A stretch of 64,000 nucleotides of DNA from Nocardia panacis (lineage in GTDB: Bacteria; Actinomycetota; Actinomycetes; Mycobacteriales; Mycobacteriaceae). A program made the translations under genes and the position numbers. The notes beneath the pieces are model-generated. The model saw nothing but the letters and a program-made list of their open reading frames with translations, was not told the DNA's origin and ran no database searches. Positions 56,213 through 64,000 of the stretch are shown here, piece after piece. Positions within the stretch are counted from its first letter, which is position 1, and the number at the start of each line of letters is the position of its first letter. The stretch covers positions 248,001 through 312,000 of the forward strand of contig NZ_QZFU01000055.1 of assembly GCF_003598715.1 (NCBI RefSeq), in the 5' to 3' direction.

Positions 56213-58597
56213 TCAGGCCGCCGAAGTCACTCGATACACGTCGTACACGCCTTCGACATTCCGGACCACATTCAACAGATGTCCGAGATGTTTCGGATCT
56301 CCCATTTCGAAGGTGAACTTGCTGATTGCCACTCGGTCGCCATGCGTGGCCACCGACGCGGACAGGATATTCACTTTCTCATCGGCGAGGACCTTCGTCA
56401 CATCCGAGAGCAGGCGGGTGCGATCGAGCGCCTCGATCTGAATGGCGACCAGGAACACCGACGACGGCGACGGCGCCCAGGACACCTCGATGATCCGCTC
56501 GGACTGCTCGCGCAGCGAACCCGCGTTGGTGCAGTCGGTGCGATGCACGCTCACCGCACCGCCGCGGGTGACGAAACCCATGATCTCGTCGCCCGGCACC
56601 GGGGTGCAGCACTTGGCCAACTTGGCCACCGTGCCCGAAGCGCCGGGAATCAGCACACCCGCGTCACCGGTGACCCGCTGCCTGCTCGGCGTGGTGGACG
56701 GCGTGGACCGCTCGGCCAGCTCGTTCTCCACATCGCCGATACCGCCCAACTGGGCCATCAGGCGCTGCACCACATGGTGCGCGGAGACCTGATGCTCACC
56801 GACCGCGGTGTAGAGGCTCGAGATATCGGTGTAGTGCAGTTCGTGCGCGACCGCCGTCATGGCATCCACGCTCATCAGCCGCTGCAGCGGCAGACCGACC
56901 CGGCGGACCTCCTTGGAGATCTGATCCTTACCGGTCTCGAGCGCCTCCTCGCGACGCTCCTTGGCGAACCACTGCCGGATCTTGGCCTTGGCGCGCGGGG
57001 ACACCACGAAGTTCTGCCAGTCCCGACTCGGACCCGCGTTCTGCGCCTTGGAGGTGAAGACCTCCACCACCTCGCCGTTCTCGAGCTGACGCTCCAGCGC
57101 GACCAGACGACCGTTGACCCTGGCCCCGATGCACTTGTGCCCGACCTCGGTGTGCACCGCGTAGGCGAAATCGACCGGCGTCGACTTCTGCGGCAGGGTG
57201 ATCACATCGCCCTTGGGGGTGAACACGAAGATCTCCGGCGACTTCAGATCGAAGCGCAGCGACTCCAGGAACTCCGCCGGATCGGCGGCCTCCCGCTGCC
57301 AGTCGAGCAGTTGGCGCATCCACGCCATATCGTCGACCTCGGCGGTGTCCTGGGTGTGCTTGCCCTTGGTCTCCTTGTAGCGCCAATGCGCCGCGATCCC
57401 GAACTCGGCGGTGCGGTGCATGTCCTGGGTGCGGATCTGCACCTCCAGCGGTTTGCCGTCCGGGCCGACGACGGTGGTGTGCAGCGACTGGTAGACGCCG
57501 TAACGCGGCTGGGCGATGTAATCCTTGAACCGGCCCGCCATCGGCTGCCACAGCGAATGCACCACGCCGACGGCGGCGTAGCAGTCGCGCACCTCGTCGC
57601 ACAGGATGCGGATGCCGACCAGATCATGGATATCGTCGAAGTCCTTACCCTTGACGATCATCTTCTGATAGATCGACCAGTAGTGCTTGGGTCTGCCCTC
57701 GACGATCGCGTTGATCCGCGACGCGGCCAGCGTATTGACGATCTCGGCGCGCACTTTGGCCAGGTAGGTGTCGCGCGAGGGCGCGCGATCGGCGACCAAC
57801 CGCACGATCTCGTCGTACTTCTTGGGATGCAGGATGGCGAAGGCCAGATCCTCCAACTCCCACTTGACGGTGGCCATACCGAGGCGATGCGCCAGCGGCG
57901 CGATCACCTCCAGCGTCTCCTTGGCCTTCTTGGCCTGCTTCTCCGGCGGCAGGAAGCGCATGGTGCGCATATTGTGCAGCCGGTCGGCCACCTTGATGAC
58001 CAGCACGCGCGGGTCGCGGGCCATGGCGATGATCATCTTGCGGATGGTCTCGGCCTCGGCGGCCGAGCCGAGGTTCACCTTGTCCAACTTGGTCACGCCG
58101 TCGACCAGGTGCGCCACCTCGGGGCCGAAGTCCAGCGTCAACTGTTCGAGGGAGTAGCCGGTGTCCTCGACGGTGTCGTGCAGCAGCGCGGCCACCAGGG
58201 TGGTGGTATCCATACCCAGCTCGGCGAGGATATTGGCCACCGCGAGCGGATGGGTGATGTAGGGATCGCCGGATTTGCGGAACTGGTGTTTGTGCCGCTC
58301 GTCGGCCACATCGAAGGCGCGCTGCAGCAGCGTGAGATTCGCCTTCGGGTAGAGCTCGCGATGCACGCTGGCCAGCGGCTCGAGCACCGGTTTGACGGCG
58401 GCGATGCCGCGCTGACCCGTCATCCTGCGGGCCAGCCTGGCACGCACCCGACGCGAAGCGGAGGTGGGAACCGCGGCGGCCGCACCCGGCTGACGGGGCG
58501 GCTGGCCGTTCGGCGCGGAAGCGGCGACGGGTGCACCGTTGGTCTGCGGGGCTCCAGCCGATTGCTCGACATTAGCCTCGCCCAGATGCTGAGTCAT
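56213..58597 (-). CDS. relA: Bifunctional (p)ppGpp synthetase/hydrolase Rel
   Basis: A 794-residue long RelA/SpoT homologue. It has the HD hydrolase domain (HPLAVANILAELG; LLHDTVEDT, with the HDxxED motif intact, so hydrolase-competent). The synthetase domain has RPKHYWSIYQKM and DLVGIRILCD with GVYQSLHTTVVGPDGKPLEV. TGS (VFTPKGDVITLPQKSTPVDF), a zinc-finger-like region (LAKCCTPVPGDEIMGFVTRG) and a C-terminal ACT domain follow. The ATG at 58597 follows GAGAGGTGG. It controls the stringent response. In M. tuberculosis rel is next to ppiB; here the type IV locus lies between. Confidence 0.97.
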   Translation of the reverse strand: MTQHLGEANVEQSAGAPQTNGAPVAASAPNGQPPRQPGAAAAVPTSASRRVRARLARRMTGQRGIAAVKPVLEPLASVHRELYPKANLTLLQRAFDVADERHKHQFRKSGDPYITHPLAVANILAELGMDTTTLVAALLHDTVEDTGYSLEQLTLDFGPEVAHLVDGVTKLDKVNLGSAAEAETIRKMIIAMARDPRVLVIKVADRLHNMRTMRFLPPEKQAKKAKETLEVIAPLAHRLGMATVKWELEDLAFAILHPKKYDEIVRLVADRAPSRDTYLAKVRAEIVNTLAASRINAIVEGRPKHYWSIYQKMIVKGKDFDDIHDLVGIRILCDEVRDCYAAVGVVHSLWQPMAGRFKDYIAQPRYGVYQSLHTTVVGPDGKPLEVQIRTQDMHRTAEFGIAAHWRYKETKGKHTQDTAEVDDMAWMRQLLDWQREAADPAEFLESLRFDLKSPEIFVFTPKGDVITLPQKSTPVDFAYAVHTEVGHKCIGARVNGRLVALERQLENGEVVEVFTSKAQNAGPSRDWQNFVVSPRAKAKIRQWFAKERREEALETGKDQISKEVRRVGLPLQRLMSVDAMTAVAHELHYTDISSLYTAVGEHQVSAHHVVQRLMAQLGGIGDVENELAERSTPSTTPSRQRVTGDAGVLIPGASGTVAKLAKCCTPVPGDEIMGFVTRGGAVSVHRTDCTNAGSLREQSERIIEVSWAPSPSSVFLVAIQIEALDRTRLLSDVTKVLADEKVNILSASVATHGDRVAISKFTFEMGDPKHLGHLLNVVRNVEGVYDVYRVTSAA

Positions 58598-58796
58598 GCC
58601 ACCACCTCTCAACGCCGCGATCGGAACACCCTATCCGACCGAGGCAACCGCCAAACCCAACTCTAGCCCCGGTCGGACGCCCTTGTACCACATGATTCGC
58701 CCGTGCGGATGCGCACGGGTCGACATGGTCAACGCCCGAGGGTGGTGGCGGGATTCCCACAGGTGACGGTAGGCCGGAGCGCCGGCGGAGGTGCGC

Positions 58797-59798
58797 CTAG
58801 CGGGGAGCCGCGGCCAGCCCGCCCGACAGCGGATGGGCGGCGGGACCTTCGCGCAGCGAGACGCCGTCGGCGTACCCGGCGGGTGGTGCGCCGTGCAGAT
58901 CCAGGATCGTCGGGGTGAGATCGACCAGCGTGCGGACGCCGGTAGCGCCCGGTGCGAAGTCCGGGCCCCTGGCGATGACGAAATTGGTTGTCTCGTCCTC
59001 GGTTTGACCGCCGTGACCGCCGCGCGGGGTGTGACCGTGATCGGCGGTCACCAAAACGGTCCAGCGTTCGCTCGGATGCGCGGCGGCGCGGGCGTCCACG
59101 GCGGCCACGATCCGACCGACCAGGCCGTCGATGCGGTGCACGGCCTCCAGATAGTCCTCCGACGCCCCGCCGCTGCGGTGACCGGCGCGATCCACCTGGT
59201 CCAGGTGGGTGAACAGGAAATCGGGGGCGAAGCGGGTCACGGCGGTGACCACCGAGTCGGCGGTGGCGCAATCGGTGGCGATCTCCTTCGGGTCGTGCGG
59301 GGACTCCGGGGTGACCATGACGACGTCGGCGCGCTGCTCGCCGCTTGCCGAGATCAGGGCCAACCGGTCCCAGGTGGTGATCGAGTGCAGCTTCAACGTG
59401 GGATCGTGCCGCTTGAGCCGGGTGAAGACGCTCGGGTAGCGCGCGAACGGCGCGGCGTCGAATTCGTTGTCGCGGATGCCGTGCTTGCCATCCCATACGC
59501 CGGTCAGCACGGTGGCCCAGGACGGGCCGGAGATGGTGGTGTGCGGGGCGATCGATCCGCGGGTCAGCAGTCCTTCGGCGGCGAGCCGCAAGAGGTTTCG
59601 GGCGCGGACCTGCTGCACCTTGTGGTACATCAGGCCGTCGAGACCGATCAGGACGACTTTGGGAGTGGTCGCCGCAGCGGCGCCGGCTCTGGCATCAGCG
59701 GGGAGCGGAGCGGCGCCTGCCTTGGCGCGACCGGTGATCAGGGGGACCGTAACAGCCATGAGAGCAACGGCTTTCGCGAGCAGCTGCCTGCGGTTCAT
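58797..59798 (-). CDS. Tat-exported alkaline-phosphatase-superfamily phosphodiesterase/pyrophosphatase
   Basis: A 333-residue protein of the type I phosphodiesterase/nucleotide pyrophosphatase group. A twin-arginine-like signal (MNRRQLLAKAVALMAVTVPL) indicates export. Metal and nucleophile residues follow the alkaline-phosphatase superfamily: Asp in VLIGLDGLMYHKV, Thr nucleophile in PHTTISGPSWATVLTG, HLDQVDRAGHRSG (Asp/His) and TADHGHTPRGGHGG (Asp/His). The ATG at 59798 gives the clean signal peptide. It may hydrolyse nucleotide or phosphodiester substrates outside the membrane; the actual one is unknown. Confidence 0.85.
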   Translation of the reverse strand: MNRRQLLAKAVALMAVTVPLITGRAKAGAAPLPADARAGAAAATTPKVVLIGLDGLMYHKVQQVRARNLLRLAAEGLLTRGSIAPHTTISGPSWATVLTGVWDGKHGIRDNEFDAAPFARYPSVFTRLKRHDPTLKLHSITTWDRLALISASGEQRADVVMVTPESPHDPKEIATDCATADSVVTAVTRFAPDFLFTHLDQVDRAGHRSGGASEDYLEAVHRIDGLVGRIVAAVDARAAAHPSERWTVLVTADHGHTPRGGHGGQTEDETTNFVIARGPDFAPGATGVRTLVDLTPTILDLHGAPPAGYADGVSLREGPAAHPLSGGLAAAPR

Positions 59799-59987
59799 GC
59801 CTCGACCATGCGGGTCGCACCCTTGCGCCCGGAAGTGTCGCGCGCGAGTGTTCATTGATGTTTCATCGGTCGCGACATTTCCCGCCACCTCACTGAACAC
59901 GAGCTGAATTCTCGATAGCTATCAGCTATTCAATGAGGTCACGGACGGGGATATGGGAGATGAACGGTGGCGGGCTACCGTTCCACC

Positions 59988-60320
59988 ATGATGGTGCTGC
60001 GCTCGCTGCTGCTGTTCGCCCTCGCCGCGGTGGCCGAGATCGGCGGCGCGTGGCTGGTGTGGCAGGGCTGGCGCGAACAGCGCGGGGTGCTGTGGATCGC
60101 GGCGGGGATCATCGCGCTCGGCGCGTACGGATTCGTCGCCACCTTCCAACCGGATCCGAACTTCGGGCGGATACTCGCCGCCTACGGCGGGGTGTTCGTC
60201 GCGGGGTCGCTCGCCTGGGGGATGGTGGTGGACGGATTCCGGCCCGACCGGTGGGACTACCTCGGGGCCGCCGTCTGTCTCATCGGGGTGGCGGTCATCA
60301 TGTACGCGCCGCGCGGCTGA
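59988..60320 (+). CDS. YnfA/UPF0060 family small multidrug-transporter-like membrane protein
   Basis: A 110-residue four-helix protein. It matches YnfA in length and sequence: LLLFALAAVAEIGGAWLVWQ, GALGAYGFVATFQPDPNFGRILAAYGG-type middle and DYLGAAVCLIGVAVIMY. The conserved Glu in VAEIGGAW is present. YnfA proteins resemble SMR-type transporters; some are reported to export compounds, but the physiological substrate here is unknown. ATGs at 59988 and 59991 are both possible. A GATAGCTATC palindrome (59914-59923) lies upstream in the divergent gap to the phosphodiesterase gene. Confidence 0.88.
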   Translation: MMVLRSLLLFALAAVAEIGGAWLVWQGWREQRGVLWIAAGIIALGAYGFVATFQPDPNFGRILAAYGGVFVAGSLAWGMVVDGFRPDRWDYLGAAVCLIGVAVIMYAPRG

Positions 60321-60324
60321 TCCG

Positions 60325-60951
60325 TCAGTCCTCGGGGTCGAAGGCCCAGACGGCCGCGGGCCGACCGGTGGCCTTGGTGCGGCGGCGCTCCTCGGTGCGG
60401 CGCAGGCCGGGGACCGCGGCGAGGGTGCGGTTGAGATTGGCCGGGTCGGGGCGGACGCCATGGAGGGCGGCGGTCAGGTCAACGGCGCGCGTCGCCGGGA
60501 ATTCGGCTCCCGCGAGGGCACGGGTGAAAGGCAGGTCCTTCCACAGCAATTGGGCCAGTAGATTGCGCGCGACCTCGACAATGCGATTGTGGTCGAAGGC
60601 CAGGGCGGGCACCGCGTCGAACGGCGCCCACCGCGCCGGACCCTCGTGCGGACCGACCACGCCCCACATAGCGATCGACAGGGTCGGGCCGCGCGGATCG
60701 CGAGTGGGTTCGTCGAAGGTGACCAACTGCCCCACCGCGTCGATAGCCGCGTCCGGGACACCGAGTTTCGCGCGCACCGCCCGCCGCGCCGCCTCCGCCA
60801 ACCGCTCGCCGCGCCCCAGCAGGACACCCGGCAGCGCGAGCCGACCTGCGAACGGGTCGAATTCGCGGGGGGCGATACCGACGGTCACCCCCGCGTCCTC
60901 GGGCAGGTACCGCAGCGTCACGACGTCGACCGACACCACCGATTGCTCCAC
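60325..60951 (-). CDS. NrtR-like regulator: degenerate Nudix domain plus winged helix
   Basis: A 208-residue protein. An N-terminal Nudix-fold domain (SVDVVTLRYLPEDAG) carries a Nudix box, but it is degraded: GVLLGRGERLAEAARRAVR followed by AKLGV lacks the REUxEE glutamates needed for hydrolysis. The C-terminal 70 residues (LPFTRALAGAEFPATRAVDL, LNRTLAAVPGLRRTEE, ATGRPAAVWAFD) match the winged-helix end of NrtR proteins, with the GRPA turn. NrtR regulators control NAD synthesis genes and sense ADP-ribose. It is the last gene of an operon with the adenylosuccinate-synthetase-like and vWA genes. Role: probable local repressor. Confidence 0.8.
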   Translation of the reverse strand: MEQSVVSVDVVTLRYLPEDAGVTVGIAPREFDPFAGRLALPGVLLGRGERLAEAARRAVRAKLGVPDAAIDAVGQLVTFDEPTRDPRGPTLSIAMWGVVGPHEGPARWAPFDAVPALAFDHNRIVEVARNLLAQLLWKDLPFTRALAGAEFPATRAVDLTAALHGVRPDPANLNRTLAAVPGLRRTEERRRTKATGRPAAVWAFDPED

Positions 60952-60978
60952 GGGCCTATATCCTGCCGGCCCGCCGAG

Positions 60979-62265
60979 TCAGGCCGCTCGAGCGGCGAGC
61001 AGGTTTATACGGTCGGCGCGATCCGGTCCGGCGGCGGCAAGGACCACCGGGGCATCGAGTTCGCGTTCGAACCACCCGATGGGGTCGGCAGGGAGTTCGG
61101 TGAGGACAGGGTCGACGGTCTCCAGGAGATCGGTCATCCGGCGCTGGTGGGCCAGATCCTGCCATGGGCCGAGTTCGAGGGATCGTACGGTGCCGGATTC
61201 GGTCCGGTATTCCGTTGCGGCGTAGCGGATTCCGGGTGCATCGAGATGGTTGACGACCAGGCCGTCGATGCCCCCGCAGGCGGCGACCCCGTAGCGGAGC
61301 AGGACGGAATCGGCATGACCGAGCCGGAATTCGCCTTGGTAGCGGCCGAAGGTGTTGTGCGGCTCGCGAATCGACAGCGTCTTGTCCTCGGTCGGGAAAG
61401 GTCCCGCGCCGTGGCGGGTCAGGTAGGTGCGGGTGACGCCGAGAACCGCAGCGTCGGATCCGATCTCGGCCAGCATCGCGCGAGCGCGGCGCGGTTCGAC
61501 GGTGGACCACGTGGTGTGCGGATGCAGGCCGCGCCACTCGTCGAGCAGCACACCTTGCGCACCCTCGAAGACGAGTCGGCCGCGCCGGGCCGCCACGGCG
61601 AGCGCCTCGGGGCCGACTATGCGGACGGCGGAAGCGAATTCGCGATACATCGCCACCAGATCATCGATCGAGTCGTAGCGATGCGCACTGGGCGCGACGA
61701 GTGGACCGTAGTGCTCGGCAAGGCGGCGCAGCTTGGCCCGCAGCACGGCGGGCCGCCGACAGTCCACGACCCGAGGCGCGTCGAATTCGAGGGCGTATCT
61801 CGCTGTCTCGCCGATGCCGAGGCCGCAGGAACCGTGTCGCGAGGCACCCCGCGTATCCTCGCGAGCACGGTTCGCGGCCCGGTGGATCGGTGTGGTGAGC
61901 AAGGCCCGACCATCGATCCACAGCAGTGCGAGCGGGTCCGGGATTCCGAGCGCGGCCAGTCTGCGCGCCTCCCCCGCCAGGGCGATCGGTTCGACAAGCA
62001 TGTGCCGCGAGAGCAGCGTCGGCACACCGGATAGGGTGCCGGACCCGAACTGGGCGAAGGTGTGGTGGCGGCCCGCGGCGACGACATTGTGCGCGGCCTG
62101 CACTCCCCCGTTGAAACGCACCACCGCGCGCACGTCGTAGCCGTTCTCGGGTGCGCACAGCCAATCCACCGTCGCGCCCTTGCCCGCATCGCCGAAGCCG
62201 AGGTCGACCACGATGAGATGCCGATTCCCGAGCTTTCCCTTCGCGAACACACCGCCTCCGATCAT
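60979..62265 (-). CDS. Divergent adenylosuccinate-synthetase paralogue
   Basis: A 428-residue homologue of PurA. The P-loop-like GFGDAGKGATVDWL (25-38) keeps the catalytic Asp (D26) but changes WGDEGKGK at two positions, and QAAHNVV keeps the catalytic His (H59). EGAQGVLLDEWRGLHPHTTW and TRTYLTRHGAGPFPTE are recognisable. The guanine-recognition TKxD is NHLD, so GTP specificity may be altered. Housekeeping PurA is normally a separate, closer match to the canonical motifs, so this is a specialised paralogue. Start ATG at 62265 (GGGGA about 10 bases upstream). It lies 27 bp from the NrtR-like gene and 31 bp after the vWA gene. Confidence 0.82.
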   Translation of the reverse strand: MIGGGVFAKGKLGNRHLIVVDLGFGDAGKGATVDWLCAPENGYDVRAVVRFNGGVQAAHNVVAAGRHHTFAQFGSGTLSGVPTLLSRHMLVEPIALAGEARRLAALGIPDPLALLWIDGRALLTTPIHRAANRAREDTRGASRHGSCGLGIGETARYALEFDAPRVVDCRRPAVLRAKLRRLAEHYGPLVAPSAHRYDSIDDLVAMYREFASAVRIVGPEALAVAARRGRLVFEGAQGVLLDEWRGLHPHTTWSTVEPRRARAMLAEIGSDAAVLGVTRTYLTRHGAGPFPTEDKTLSIREPHNTFGRYQGEFRLGHADSVLLRYGVAACGGIDGLVVNHLDAPGIRYAATEYRTESGTVRSLELGPWQDLAHQRRMTDLLETVDPVLTELPADPIGWFERELDAPVVLAAAGPDRADRINLLAARAA

Positions 62266-62296
62266 GCTGTTCGATTCCCCGCGGAGATTTCCGCGT

Positions 62297-63232
62297 TCAG
62301 TCCCGGCCGCCGGGCAGCGCCCGCAGGCCCGCCAGCGCCCGACCGACCGCCGCGGCCTCCGCTTCGGATCCGAGATCGCGCAGATCCGCCAATCCCCCGG
62401 CCAGATCCACGCCCACCTCCTCCACACCGATGCTCAGCGCGATCAATTCGCAGACCGCTGCCGGATCGTCCAGTTTCAGGAAGCGCAGGCCGAGCAGGTC
62501 GCGCCAGTGCTCGGCGATCTCCGGATCGTCGAAGTAGCTGGACTGATTCGGCAGGATGTAGTAGACGTGCCAGCGCTGCGCCAGTTCGCGATAGACGGAG
62601 GGCACCGCGATATTGCGGCCCACCTCGTCGCCGATCACCTCGCGAATGTGGCGCGCGGCCAGGCCGGACTTGTTCAGTTCGTCGCCGATGAGGAACAGGT
62701 AGCCGCGCTTGCGGCGCTTGTCCCAGGCGTCGGTCGCGGTGTGGGTGGCCATGAAATACGCGGCCAGCTCATAACTCTCGGACTTCTGTCCGCCGCCGTT
62801 GCCCTCCAGGAAGATATTGCGCAACTGCTCGTCCATGCGGTTGTCGGATTCGAACTGACCGACCTGCAGCGGCACCCGGTCGCTGTCGGCATCGCCGATC
62901 GCGCCGAACAGGATCTGCGGATCCTGCGCGTAGCCCTTGCTGCGTAGCAGCCCGTGCAGCTTGCCGAGTTTGTCCTGCATGACGCGGGGCACCCGCCCCA
63001 TCGATCCGGTGACGTCGAACAGCACCGCGATGGGCAGGGACTGCCCGTGTTCGGCCGAGTCCCGGCATTCGCGCAGCGCCACCCCGAACGGATCCAGTGC
63101 CGGATGCGCGCGCCATTGCGATGCGGGCTTGGCCCGCTCCTGCGCCGTGTATCCGAAATCGTCGATCCCCCGGCTCGACCGATAGGTCTTGCCCGCGTCG
63201 TAGACGCTGTCATTCCAGTGGCCGTATCCCAT
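62297..63232 (-). CDS. von Willebrand factor A domain protein
   Basis: A 311-residue protein with a vWA domain. The MIDAS motif is IAVLFDVTGSMGRV (DxTGSM form, about residues 69-82), with the later metal-ligand region AIGDADSDRVPLQVGQFESD and a threonine/aspartate-containing ELAAYFMATHTATDAWD. A C-terminal helical part follows. There is no signal peptide or helix, so it is cytoplasmic. vWA proteins use the metal site to bind acidic partners. The ATG at 63232 gives 11-base spacing to GAGAGG; a GTG at 63241 is too close. First gene of the operon with the PurA-like and NrtR-like genes. Confidence 0.8.
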   Translation of the reverse strand: MGYGHWNDSVYDAGKTYRSSRGIDDFGYTAQERAKPASQWRAHPALDPFGVALRECRDSAEHGQSLPIAVLFDVTGSMGRVPRVMQDKLGKLHGLLRSKGYAQDPQILFGAIGDADSDRVPLQVGQFESDNRMDEQLRNIFLEGNGGGQKSESYELAAYFMATHTATDAWDKRRKRGYLFLIGDELNKSGLAARHIREVIGDEVGRNIAVPSVYRELAQRWHVYYILPNQSSYFDDPEIAEHWRDLLGLRFLKLDDPAAVCELIALSIGVEEVGVDLAGGLADLRDLGSEAEAAAVGRALAGLRALPGGRD

Positions 63233-63255
63233 CCCGATCACATCCTCTCGTCCCA

Positions 63256-63278
63256 GTTTTAGTGTATGCGACTAAAAC
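63256..63278. promoter_or_regulatory. Probable operator of the vWA / PurA-like / NrtR-like operon
   Basis: Perfect 8-bp arms GTTTTAGT (63256-63263) and ACTAAAAC (63271-63278) separated by 7 bases, just upstream of the vWA gene and 125 bp from the divergent hydrolase gene. AT-rich against the local GC, it is a good candidate for the site of the NrtR-like protein; NrtR operators are palindromes of about this size. Confidence 0.65.
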
Positions 63279-63402
63279 ATGGGCGGTCAAGAGGTCCACC
63301 CGAGACCGCTTTCCACCACGGCGAATTCGCCACGACACCCGATACAGTGACCGCGCGCGGCCGACCCCCCGCCGCGCGCGCACGCACTCACCGGGAGGCC
63401 CG

Positions 63403-64000
63403 ATGCAGACCCGCACCGTTCGATCCAGCACCGGACGGGATATCGCCGTCACCGTCGAGGGAAGCGGACCGGGTGTGATCGTGGTGCACGGCAGCATCGT
63501 CAGCGCCGCCGACTACCGGGTCCTCGCCCGCGAACTCGGTCGCCGCTGCACGGTCTACCGCTACGATCGCACCGGACGCGGCGACGCACCGGAATTCGAC
63601 CTCGCCGCCGATCGCGCCGACCTCGCGGCGATCACCGAGGCCACCGGTGTCGGCAATGTCCTCGCCCACAGTTACGGCGGATTCGTCGCCCTGGAAGCGG
63701 CGCGCACACTGCCGTTGGATCGCCTCGCGATATTCGATCCGGCCATGCCGGTCAGCGGCCTGTTCCCCACCGACTTCCTCGAGGCGATGGACGAGGCGTT
63801 GCGCCGCGGCGATACGGCGGGCGCGCTGGCGCGGATGAGCGTCGGGCTCGACCTCGCCGGTCCGCTCGCGCGAATGCCGTTCGCCGCGCAGCGATTCGCC
63901 GCACGCGTATTCCTGCGCACCCCGCCGGGGCGGCCGTTCGCCGACAGGCTCCCCGCGATGGTCGCCGAGGGACGCGCCGCCCTGCCGCACCGCGACCCGG
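63403..64000 (+). CDS. Alpha/beta hydrolase, partial (runs off the window)
   Basis: 199 complete codons are visible with no stop before the window ends. It begins MQTRTVRSSTGRDIAVTVEG after GGGAGG. VIVVHGSIVSAADYR is the HG oxyanion-type motif, LAHSYGGFVALEAA contains the nucleophile elbow (serine in HSYGG), and AIFDPAMPV follows. The catalytic His lies beyond the window. It is a soluble alpha/beta hydrolase, substrate unknown, divergent from the vWA operon across a gap with the palindrome. Confidence 0.85.
   Translation, partial: MQTRTVRSSTGRDIAVTVEGSGPGVIVVHGSIVSAADYRVLARELGRRCTVYRYDRTGRGDAPEFDLAADRADLAAITEATGVGNVLAHSYGGFVALEAARTLPLDRLAIFDPAMPVSGLFPTDFLEAMDEALRRGDTAGALARMSVGLDLAGPLARMPFAAQRFAARVFLRTPPGRPFADRLPAMVAEGRAALPHRDP

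Noticed and set aside
55676..58666. Open frame of 996 codons opposite rel and the cutinase-like gene
   Set aside because: It is antisense to clearly conserved Rel domains and has no motif of its own.
1..64000. tRNA or rRNA genes
   Set aside because: No cloverleaf-like or rRNA-like sequence was noticed in the intergenic gaps; a covariance-model search was not possible.

Overview
The window is high-GC actinobacterial DNA, most probably Nocardia or a close relative in the Mycobacteriales. It has dense gene packing, many GTG starts and four-base stop/start overlaps. The core gene order is recognisably that of Mycobacterium tuberculosis Rv2533c-Rv2583c: nusB, efp, pepQ, aroBKC, aroE, mltG, ruvX, alaS, rarA, an Rv2560-like membrane gene, aspS, an Rv2575-like metalloprotease, an Rv2578c-like radical SAM gene, hisS, ppiB and rel. 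That comparison is from remembered gene order, not a search. Mycobacteriales-type signals (a KstR-type operator, a mycobacterial-type SOS box, an EspC-like type VII substrate, a cutinase-like esterase) agree with it. I found no rRNA or tRNA genes.

Layout. 0-4.4 kb: AlkB-like repair dioxygenase, HD phosphohydrolase, a TetR regulator divergent from a quinone-oxidoreductase-like gene with twin operators between them, and a FAD monooxygenase. 4.8-7.1 kb: pepQ-efp-nusB. 7.2-12.2 kb: prepilin-type peptidase, then the shikimate operon aroC-aroK-aroB, in which AroK has a tail of about 520 residues containing a 90-bp minisatellite. 12.4-13.9 kb: a WYL regulator divergent from a RidA gene around a perfect palindrome. 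14-21.6 kb: an alaS-ruvX-mltG-aroE run plus rarA. 21.7-27 kb: a phosphotransferase-fold protein, a membrane protein, aspS and a zinc metalloprotease. 27-29 kb: an EspC-like gene coupled to a large Ala/Gly-rich partner. 29.3-38.7 kb: an SDR gene under a KstR-type box, a radical SAM gene under an SOS box, korAB, mdh, hisS and ppiB.

39.0-55.9 kb is the most unusual part. It is about 17 kb, almost entirely minus-strand and translationally coupled, and sits between ppiB and rel, which are neighbours in M. tuberculosis. It encodes what looks like a complete type IV secretion/conjugation-like machine: a VirD4-type coupling ATPase, a VirB4-type ATPase, an SCO6880-like protein, a TrbL/VirB6-like membrane protein, two tandem pilin-like proteins, several VirB8/NTF2-like or lipoprotein subunits, a three-domain peptidoglycan protein whose NlpC/P60 domain lacks its catalytic residues, two ParA-like proteins with degenerate P-loops, a DUF4913 protein, an IS3-OrfA-like HTH protein and a cutinase-like esterase. 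No relaxase, integrase or replication gene was seen, so it reads as a resident, possibly domesticated, secretion system rather than a self-transmissible element.

56.2-64 kb: the stringent-response gene rel, a Tat-exported phosphodiesterase, a YnfA-family protein, and a three-gene operon of a vWA protein, a divergent adenylosuccinate-synthetase paralogue and a degenerate-Nudix winged-helix NrtR-like regulator, with a long palindrome upstream. This operon is a candidate NAD/ADP-ribose-linked system. The window ends inside an alpha/beta hydrolase gene.
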